Positions 5,746 to 11,592 of a stretch of 16,211 nt of DNA are shown here, piece after piece; the first letter of the stretch is position 1; every line of letters starts with the position of its first letter. Both the position numbers and the translations under genes were made by a program. The DNA is taken from contig JANQTO010000255.1 in NCBI GenBank assembly GCA_030731685.1, positions 1 to 16,211 of the forward strand, written 5' to 3'. This stretch comes from Nonlabens sp. Lineage in GTDB: Bacteria > Bacteroidota > Bacteroidia > Flavobacteriales > Flavobacteriaceae. Below the pieces are notes generated by a model that saw only the letters and a program-made list of their open reading frames with translations, was not told the origin of the DNA and made no database searches.

Positions 5746-7868
5746 AAGTTGTTAAGTATTTGATAAGCCGCAAGAGCAGAAAAATACGCGATAACGGTCA
5801 TAAAACTAAACTGTATCGCTGGCCATTTCCAGCTGTTTGTTTCTCTTTTTACAATGGCAAGTGTACTCATACATTGCATAGCAAATGCATAGAATAACAG
5901 CAGCGAAATACCGCTGGCAAAGTTAAAAAGAGGTGTCCCGAGTATAGGATTCACCTCTGCACGCATGCGGTTTTTAATGGTTTCTTCTTCGCCATCGTCG
6001 CTTTCTACACTGTAAATAGTAGCAAGTGTTCCCACAAAAACCTCTCGAGCGGCAAACGAGCTCACAATGGCGATACCTATTTTCCAGTCATAGCCCAGTG
6101 GTCGCACCGCAGGCTCTATAGCTTTACCTACATAGCCTATAAAACTGTGCTCTAGTTTGTGACTTGCAATCTTTTGGCTTAATTCGCTTGAGGTCAGGTT
6201 GTCGTTTATGGATGCTTCAGTCACAATTTTTTCAGCATTTGTAAATTGTTCGCCATAGCCGTAACTCGCAAGAATCCATAAGATTACAGATATGGCCATG
6301 ATGATTTTACCAGCGCCTAGGACAAAACTTTTGGTTTTCTCAATGACCGTTATGGCTACGTTTTTAAACATGGGTAGTTTGTAGGCAGGCATTTCCATAA
6401 CAAAAAATGCTTTGCGCTTAATAGGCAATATTTTGTTAAGCACCCAAGCCGAAAATATTGCTGCGCCAAAACCTAGCATATAGAGTAACATGAGCGTAAG
6501 TCCTTGCATATTGAACAGACCGCCCAGTATACGTTGGTCTGGAATTACCAGTGCAATAATGATAAGGTAAACAGGCAACCTTGCAGAACATGTCGTAAAC
6601 GGAACAACTAAAATGGTGATAAGTCGTTCTTTCCAGTCTTCTATATTACGAGTCGCCATAACCGCAGGAATAGCACATGCTGTACCAGAAACTAATGGCA
6701 CAACGCTTTTACCGCTAAGCCCAAATTTTTTCATGATATGGTCCATTAGAAAGACCACTCGGCTCATATACCCACTTTCTTCAAGCAGCGCGATGAATAA
6801 AAATAATATGGCGATTTGGGGTATAAAAATGACGATACCGCCCAGTCCTGGAATAATACCCTGCGATAATAAGTCAGTTAAGGGGCCTGCTGGCAAACTG
6901 TTCTGTACTAGAGTACTCGCTTTCGCGAAAGCGGAATCTATCCACTCCATAGGTAAACTCGACCAGTCATATATTGCCTGAAAAATGAGTAGTAAGATGG
7001 CAAAGAATACCAGATAGCCCCAAACTTTATGAATGAGAATACGGTCTAGACGTGTTCTCAAATCTGTGGCCTCAGCAGCATTTACGGTAAGTACGTTCTT
7101 CAATAGATTATTGATGAACTGATAGCGCACAACCGTTTCTTTGTGCTGCATGCGCTTGAGGTCGTCCTCAGACTTGATTTTAAAGCTATTTTTTTTGAGG
7201 TCTTCTAAATCGCGATTTCGGTCTAATTTACCAAAATTTACATCTTGGGTGATGACCAGCCACAGCTTATAAATTTGTTGTTTAGGATAGGTACTTTTGA
7301 GCTTTTCAAAATAAACTGGGTCTATACTCGAGGCATTTACGCAAGGTGTGGTGTTAAGCTGGTGGTAGTTTGCGATAGCATCCTTGAGATTTTCAATACC
7401 TATGTTTTTGCGTGCACTCACAAGAACTACGGTCGCCTGCAATTGCGATTCCATAGCTTTTATGTCTAGGGAAATTCCCTTGCGCTCCATACGGTCTGCC
7501 ATGTTAATGACGAGAATGGTCGGGATTTCTAAATCTTTAATTTGGGTAAAAAGCAGCAGGTTGCGCTTTAGGTTCTCAATGTCTGAAACTACAACGGCTA
7601 CGTCGGGAAAATCTTTTGAATTTCTATTGAGAAGTGTTTCAACAACCACGCTTTCGTCCAGTGATGAGGTGTTTAAGCTATACGTTCCCGGTAAATCGAG
7701 AATGTGAGCTTTGAGCGTGCGCGACAGTTTACAAAGACCCTCTTTTTTTTCAACGGTGATCCCAGGATAGTTTCCTACCTTTTGGTTTAGACCAGTAAGT
7801 CTATTGAATAAGGAAGTTTTACCTGTGTTAGGGTTTCCTATGAGCGAGACATTAATTGCTTTACCCAT
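5742..7868 (-). CDS. feoB: Ferrous iron transport protein B
   Basis: A 708-residue inner-membrane Fe(II) transporter with an N-terminal G-protein domain. G1 is GNPNTGKT (11-18), G2 sits in the NYPGITVEKKEG region (33-44), G3 is DLPG (58-61), G4 is NMAD (122-125; the usual form is NKxD or NMxD) and G5 is SAR (151-153). A helical GDI-like region follows, then the polytopic part from about residue 285. Gate 1 (394-434) carries Cys398 and Cys427, and Gate 2 spans about 597-622. Length is normal for the shorter FeoB forms. Its start overlaps feoA by 8 bases and its stop overlaps the small peptide gene, so all three form one operon. A 16-base palindrome (6918-6933) encodes SAFAKAS at 312-318, in the loop after the first TM helix. 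Confidence 0.97.
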   Translation of the reverse strand: MGKAINVSLIGNPNTGKTSLFNRLTGLNQKVGNYPGITVEKKEGLCKLSRTLKAHILDLPGTYSLNTSSLDESVVVETLLNRNSKDFPDVAVVVSDIENLKRNLLLFTQIKDLEIPTILVINMADRMERKGISLDIKAMESQLQATVVLVSARKNIGIENLKDAIANYHQLNTTPCVNASSIDPVYFEKLKSTYPKQQIYKLWLVITQDVNFGKLDRNRDLEDLKKNSFKIKSEDDLKRMQHKETVVRYQFINNLLKNVLTVNAAEATDLRTRLDRILIHKVWGYLVFFAILLLIFQAIYDWSSLPMEWIDSAFAKASTLVQNSLPAGPLTDLLSQGIIPGLGGIVIFIPQIAILFLFIALLEESGYMSRVVFLMDHIMKKFGLSGKSVVPLVSGTACAIPAVMATRNIEDWKERLITILVVPFTTCSARLPVYLIIIALVIPDQRILGGLFNMQGLTLMLLYMLGFGAAIFSAWVLNKILPIKRKAFFVMEMPAYKLPMFKNVAITVIEKTKSFVLGAGKIIMAISVILWILASYGYGEQFTNAEKIVTEASINDNLTSSELSQKIASHKLEHSFIGYVGKAIEPAVRPLGYDWKIGIAIVSSFAAREVFVGTLATIYSVESDDGEEETIKNRMRAEVNPILGTPLFNFASGISLLLFYAFAMQCMSTLAIVKRETNSWKWPAIQFSFMTVIAYFSALAAYQILNNL
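6918..6933. repeat. 16-base palindrome copy 2, inside feoB
   Basis: CGCTTTCGCGAAAGCG is read on the minus strand as AFAKA, a different frame from copies 1 and 3. Flanking bases (GTACT before, GAATCTA after, plus strand) resemble those of copy 3 (GTGTT and GAACCTA). Confidence 0.9.
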
Positions 7869-8091
7869 AACGTTCCACGATTATTTTTTCGGCAGTTTCT
7901 CTACGTATTGCGAGATGTGTCCCGTTAACGTTTAAATATATAGGGTCTTGAAATGGAGCGCTTTGAATCATTTCCACACTGTTACCTGGTAAACAGCCCA
8001 TTTCAAGCAGTTTTAATGGAACGTCGTTCTCGCTAAATTGCTTGATAATCGCTTTCTCGCCTCTCTTGAGTTGTGCTATAGTAAAGTCCAA
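7861..8091 (-). CDS. feoA: Ferrous iron transport protein A
   Basis: A 76-residue cytoplasmic SH3-like protein that supports FeoB function, with the family motif LLEMGCLPG at residues 28-36 and a C-terminal AIRRETAEKIIV strand-helix. The start is TTG at 8091-8089. An in-frame TAA lies two codons upstream, and the first internal ATG (Met31) would remove the conserved N-terminus (DFTIAQLKRGEKAIIKQF), so TTG is the only workable start. Its end overlaps the feoB start by 8 bases (ATGGGTAA). A consensus promoter lies upstream at 8149-8119, and an AT-rich dyad covers the leader up to the start codon. This is consistent with iron-responsive control, though the regulator cannot be named. Confidence 0.93.
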   Translation of the reverse strand: MDFTIAQLKRGEKAIIKQFSENDVPLKLLEMGCLPGNSVEMIQSAPFQDPIYLNVNGTHLAIRRETAEKIIVERYG

Positions 8092-8107
8092 TTCTTATTT
8101 AGAATAA
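8091..8107. promoter_or_regulatory. AT-rich dyad in the feoA leader, candidate operator
   Basis: Two interlocking inverted repeats: ATTCT-N5-AGAAT (8091-8105) and TTATT-TAG-AATAA (8095-8107). They lie between the predicted transcription start (about 8112-8114) and the TTG start codon, where a bound repressor would block transcription. The sequence does not clearly match the proteobacterial Fur box or the DtxR box, so the regulator is not assigned. Confidence 0.35.
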
Positions 8108-8118
8108 ATTTGAATAAG

Positions 8119-8149
8119 CAAAAATAAGGCGTACTATTGGTTACCAAAA
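8119..8149 (-). promoter_or_regulatory. Promoter of the feoAB operon
   Basis: Read on the minus strand, TTTTG (8149-8145) is followed after exactly 18 bases by TATTTTTG (8126-8119). Both elements fit the Bacteroidota -33/-7 consensus. The start codon lies 27 bases beyond the -7 box, giving a leader of about 20 bases. Confidence 0.72.
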
Positions 8150-8175
8150 GTTAATGCTCTTAAAGTTTTGATATT

Positions 8176-9321
8176 TTAAATGCGAGGTATACTTATTTCA
8201 AACGTAGTGCCTTTGTCTCGCTTACTTTCGGCTACCTTAATTTTACCGTTATGGTAGTCGTTAATAATACGCTTTGCAAGAGAAAGACCTAGACCCCAGC
8301 CGCGTTTCTTAGTGGTGAAACCTGGTTGAAACACTTGATTCCATTGCGATTTAGGGATGCCTTTGCCACTATCTGTAATGCGTATATAGACATTATAAAC
8401 ATCTGTTCGTAAATAAATAGACATAGCTCCTTTGCCACGCATAGCATCAATCCCATTTTTAATCAGGTTTTCAATTACCCAAGCATAAAGTGACTCATTT
8501 AGCTTGACGGTAATGGGTTGTTCTGGTAAGTCTATGGTAAACGTGACCAACTTTGAAACCCTACTGGTAATATAGCCTACTGCTTCACGTGTTTGGGCAA
8601 CAATATCTTGTTCTTTAAGTTCTGGAATGGAACCTATTTTAGAGAATCTGTCTGTAATGATACCCAATCGGGTAATGTCTTTTTCCATCTCTACGATGTA
8701 GCTAGGGTCAACATCGGTATCTTTAAGGATGGTGGTCCAGCCTATGAGCGAAGAAAGTGGTGTGCCTATCTGGTGCGCACTTTCCTTTGCCATTCCTGCC
8801 CATAGTTTGTTTTGTTCACCTACTTTAGTAGACCTATAAAAAAACCATATCACCGCACCAAATAGCAACATGATAAGTGCCAGCGCCAGCGGATAGTATT
8901 TTATGTTCTCTATAATTTCGCTATTGCCGTAATAAATAGTGGCAAAGGGTTTGCCGTCAAAATTTGTGACAATGGGTTCGTTTTGAGTTTTAAACTTTTC
9001 AACTAATGCTCGCAAAGCGACAGTATCCTGTTTTATAGCATCGGGAACATTGCGTGCAGTCATTTTCCCCTTGTTATTTACCGTTATAAGCGGTATCGTA
9101 GTCGTGTTCTCGCCTACAACTAAATGCAAATCGCTAAACACATCAGACTCTTCGTTGTAAAGGTCCTTTGCCATAATTGCATATTCTTGCATGTTTTGGC
9201 GTTCAGCCTCTTTAAGCTGCTGGAAGAAAATGTAGGTATTCCACAAAATGAGTGATACCACAACCATCGAGAAAAAAATCAAGACCCAGCGTATAATGTT
9301 GCGGTTGTTTGTAAAATCCAT
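8176..9321 (-). CDS. Membrane-bound sensor histidine kinase, orphan, without HAMP domain
   Basis: A 381-residue protein. TM1 is about residues 10-33, a periplasmic sensor part spans about 34-142, and TM2 is about 143-162. Only about 20 residues separate TM2 from the phosphoacceptor region, so no HAMP domain fits. The H-box is AKESAHQIGTPLSSL with His183. The base next to the histidine is Gln, not the usual Glu/Asp. The ATPase domain has an N-box (ENLIKNGIDA, Asn289), G1 DSGKGIP (317-323), an F-box-like QPGFTTKKRG and G2 WGLGLSLAK (342-350). No response regulator gene is in the window. Its stop is 84 bases upstream of the feoA start and the feo promoter lies between them, so co-regulation with iron uptake is possible but not shown. 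The upstream leader has two TATTTTTA sequences, each one base off the -7 consensus. Confidence 0.92.
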   Translation of the reverse strand: MDFTNNRNIIRWVLIFFSMVVVSLILWNTYIFFQQLKEAERQNMQEYAIMAKDLYNEESDVFSDLHLVVGENTTTIPLITVNNKGKMTARNVPDAIKQDTVALRALVEKFKTQNEPIVTNFDGKPFATIYYGNSEIIENIKYYPLALALIMLLFGAVIWFFYRSTKVGEQNKLWAGMAKESAHQIGTPLSSLIGWTTILKDTDVDPSYIVEMEKDITRLGIITDRFSKIGSIPELKEQDIVAQTREAVGYITSRVSKLVTFTIDLPEQPITVKLNESLYAWVIENLIKNGIDAMRGKGAMSIYLRTDVYNVYIRITDSGKGIPKSQWNQVFQPGFTTKKRGWGLGLSLAKRIINDYHNGKIKVAESKRDKGTTFEISIPRI

Positions 9322-9490
9322 GAGGGCAAGTTGTTTGCGCGTTTAAAAATACGATTAAAAATAGTTGTCGGCTGCAATGATGACTTTTGATTTGGGTACC
9401 ATTTAAATTGGATGTCAATGTGAATTTCAGTGCTAAGATTCCATTAATTTATAGGGGAATTATTTTTTGTGCAGCATATTTATAGCTTAC

Positions 9491-9527
9491 TATACCGCTA
9501 AACTATTACTATTATTCGAGCGGTATA
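9491..9527. repeat. 9-base inverted repeat upstream of ricT
   Basis: TATACCGCT (9491-9499) and AGCGGTATA (9519-9527) are perfect inverted repeats separated by a 19-base AT-rich spacer. No T-run follows, so it is not a standard terminator. It could be an operator pair or an RNA hairpin. Confidence 0.6.
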
Positions 9528-9598
9528 TACCTGGTGATGCATGACCATAACAATACTTAATTACCTATATTTACGTTCAGATAATAGCTATCAATCTG

Positions 9599-9611
9599 CT
9601 GGTGTAACCAG
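9599..9611. repeat. Small dyad in the ricT leader
   Basis: CTGGT-GTA-ACCAG is a perfect 5-base inverted repeat, 29 bases before the ricT start codon. It is short enough to be chance. Confidence 0.3.
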
Positions 9612-9640
9612 TTGGATTTCAATATATAGAAGAAGGATAC

Positions 9641-11095
9641 ATGAGTTGTAATAGTTGTGGAACCGGTGGAGGCACTCCAGGCGGTTGTAAAAATCATGGT
9701 ACCTGTGGTACCTCAGGATGTAATAAACTAACGGTTTTTGACTGGTTAGCAAATATGGATTTGCCTGATGGGCAACAAGCATTTAACATCGTCGAGGTCC
9801 GGTTTAAGAACGGACGTAAAGAATTTTTTACAAATCCAGATAATTTACAGCTCAAAATAGGTGATGTAGTAGCCACGCAAGCCGAGACTGGTCATGATGT
9901 GGGAATTATAACATTAACTGGCGAACTCGTAAGGGTTCAGCTCAAGAAAAAAAATGTACGTTACGATGGTGCAAATGCACTACCTCAAATCTATCGTATA
10001 GCATCCCAGAACGATGTAGACAAATGGAAAGAAGCGCGCGAAAAAGAAGAGCCTATGAAAGTGCGTGCAAGGCAACTTGCTATAAAATTGAATTTAGAGA
10101 TGAAAATCTCTGACATTGAATTTCAAGGTGATGGCTCTAAAGCAATCTTCTATTACACATCAGAAGAACGCGTAGATTTTAGGCAATTAATACGTGAATA
10201 TGCAGGCGAATTCAAAACTCGCATTGAGATGAAACAGATAGGATTGCGACAAGAAGCGTCCCGTTTAGGCGGTATAGGTTCTTGTGGTCGCGAGCTTTGC
10301 TGTTCCACCTGGTTGACAGATTTCAGATCAGTAACCACAGGTGCTGCACGTTACCAAAACTTATCACTGAACCCACAAAAGCTTGCAGGACAATGTGGTA
10401 AACTCAAGTGCTGTTTAAATTACGAGCTTGATTCGTACATGGATGCGCTCAAAGATTTTCCGAAACAAACACAAAAACTGTACACAGAAAAAGGAACTGC
10501 TGTTTGTCAAAAAATAGATATTTTTAAAGGAATTATGTGGTTTTGCTATGAAGGCGAGTGGATGAACTGGCACACGCTCACAACCACACAAGTCCATGAA
10601 ATCATGGCAAAAAATAAAGCTAAAGAACCTGTCGCAGGACTCGAAATATACTCTGCACAGCATCTGGTAAAAGAAGAAAAAGTATTTGAAAATGTGGTAG
10701 GACAGGACAGTCTTACCCGTTTCGATGGAACCGGCACAAAAAGCAAGCGACGCAAAAAGCGCACAAACAGTAATAAACCACAAACTGCTCGCGATGCAAA
10801 CGCACCAGTGAGAACACCAGGTCCTAAAAAAGAAGATGGAGACATGTCCACCACTTCAAAACCAAGGCCACAGCGCAAGAAAAAACCGCAACGCACGGGC
10901 AATAAACCCGGCGAGGCTAAAGGACCAAACACTCCAACCGAACGTGCCCCTAGACCGGAACGTAAACCGAGACCGGAACGCACACCTAAACCTACAGACG
11001 GCTCAAAACCTGCCGGTGAAAACGCGACAGCAGGTGATAAAAAACCGCGACGCAATAATCGTAATCGTAACAGACCTCCTAAGAAAGACTCGTAA
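9641..11095 (+). CDS. ricT: PSP1-domain protein, RicT (YaaT) homologue
   Basis: A 484-residue cytoplasmic protein. It has a Cys/Gly-rich N-terminus (Cys3, 6, 16, 22, 27) leading into CNKLTVFDWL and a PSP1 core. Its signatures are LGGIGSCGRELCC (209-221) and LAGQCGKLKCCLNYELDSY (248-266), with Cys215, 220, 221, 252, 257 and 258. In Bacillus subtilis RicT joins RicA and RicF in an Fe-S containing complex that guides RNase Y in mRNA maturation. No ricA or ricF is seen here and the Bacteroidota role is uncertain. From about residue 366 the protein becomes a Lys/Arg/Pro/Asn-rich tail of some 119 residues with RPERKPRPERTPKP repeats, ending RNRNRPPKKDS. It is probably disordered and RNA-binding. 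The TAA stop overlaps the gldH ATG by one base (TAATG). Confidence 0.9.
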   Translation: MSCNSCGTGGGTPGGCKNHGTCGTSGCNKLTVFDWLANMDLPDGQQAFNIVEVRFKNGRKEFFTNPDNLQLKIGDVVATQAETGHDVGIITLTGELVRVQLKKKNVRYDGANALPQIYRIASQNDVDKWKEAREKEEPMKVRARQLAIKLNLEMKISDIEFQGDGSKAIFYYTSEERVDFRQLIREYAGEFKTRIEMKQIGLRQEASRLGGIGSCGRELCCSTWLTDFRSVTTGAARYQNLSLNPQKLAGQCGKLKCCLNYELDSYMDALKDFPKQTQKLYTEKGTAVCQKIDIFKGIMWFCYEGEWMNWHTLTTTQVHEIMAKNKAKEPVAGLEIYSAQHLVKEEKVFENVVGQDSLTRFDGTGTKSKRRKKRTNSNKPQTARDANAPVRTPGPKKEDGDMSTTSKPRPQRKKKPQRTGNKPGEAKGPNTPTERAPRPERKPRPERTPKPTDGSKPAGENATAGDKKPRRNNRNRNRPPKKDS

Positions 11096-11592
11096 TGCGC
11101 AGTGTTATTTTAATCATATTAGGCCTAATCCTGCTAAGTTCCTGTGACGATAAAACTGTAAAGACACAGCAATTTACTTTTCCGTCACTGGGCTGGCCCA
11201 TTAACGATGCCGTGACCTTTGACTTTGAGGTTCCCGATACCACAGGCACGTACAACCTCTTTTTGAATTTGCGCAATAACCATGAATATGGATATGACAA
11301 TCTTTGGGTTGTTAGCGAGCTTCAATATCCCCATGGAAAAGTCGTAACAGATACATTGCAATATAAAATGGCAGCACCAGACGGCACTTTTTTAGGTGCT
11401 TCATCAGGTGGCGTCTTTGAAAATAAATTATGGTATCAAGAAGGTGTTCGCTTTCGCGAAAGCGGAACCTATAAACTCCAACTGCGTCATGTAATGCGCA
11501 AGAACAACCAAGTAAAAGGCATCGACAATCTCGCTGGAGTGCTCGATGTAGGATATAGTCTAGAAAAATCGACTCAAAATGGCAACAAGTAA
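11095..11592 (+). CDS. gldH: Gliding motility lipoprotein GldH
   Basis: A 165-residue lipoprotein with a hydrophobic signal (MRSVILIILGLILLSSC) and lipobox LSSC, lipidated at Cys17. The mature part is the GldH domain, with features such as the LGWPINDAVTFDFEVPDT stretch, YNLFLNLRNNHEYGYDNLW and an RHVMRKNNQVKGI stretch near the C-terminus. In Flavobacterium johnsoniae GldH is needed for gliding along with the other Gld proteins of the motility/type IX secretion system; its presence hints at, but does not prove, gliding. The start overlaps the ricT stop (TAATG) and its end overlaps the PBP gene by 14 bases, so translational coupling on both sides is likely. A 16-base palindrome (11449-11464) encodes RFRES at residues 119-123. 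Confidence 0.93.
   Translation: MRSVILIILGLILLSSCDDKTVKTQQFTFPSLGWPINDAVTFDFEVPDTTGTYNLFLNLRNNHEYGYDNLWVVSELQYPHGKVVTDTLQYKMAAPDGTFLGASSGGVFENKLWYQEGVRFRESGTYKLQLRHVMRKNNQVKGIDNLAGVLDVGYSLEKSTQNGNK
11449..11464. repeat. 16-base palindrome copy 3, inside gldH
   Basis: CGCTTTCGCGAAAGCG is read as RFRES, in the same frame as the recQ copy. Followed by GAACCTA, close to the GAATCTA after copy 2. Confidence 0.9.

Larger units (their letters stand above)
9322..9640. other. Intergenic region between divergent histidine kinase and ricT genes
   Basis: 319 bases with no credible gene. It must hold promoters for both flanking genes. On the minus strand TATTTTTA occurs twice near 9342-9361. On the plus strand a TATATTTA (about 9567-9574) is the nearest -7-like element to ricT. 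None is a perfect match. Two dyads are present (9491-9527 and 9599-9611). An AGAAGGA (9631-9637) just before the ricT ATG is a moderate Shine-Dalgarno-like site, unusual among the genes here. Confidence 0.6.

Noticed and set aside
6613..6981. 122-residue reading frame antisense to feoB
   Set aside because: Hydrophobic composition reflects the complement of FeoB membrane segments; no start or family support.
9491..9527. Inverted repeat as a tRNA or terminator
   Set aside because: No cloverleaf arms or T-loop sequence and no T-run after the stem.
10546..11055. 169-residue reading frame antisense to ricT
   Set aside because: Its composition (Gly/Leu/Arg/Ser repeats) mirrors the Pro/Arg-rich RicT tail; a shadow of biased codons.
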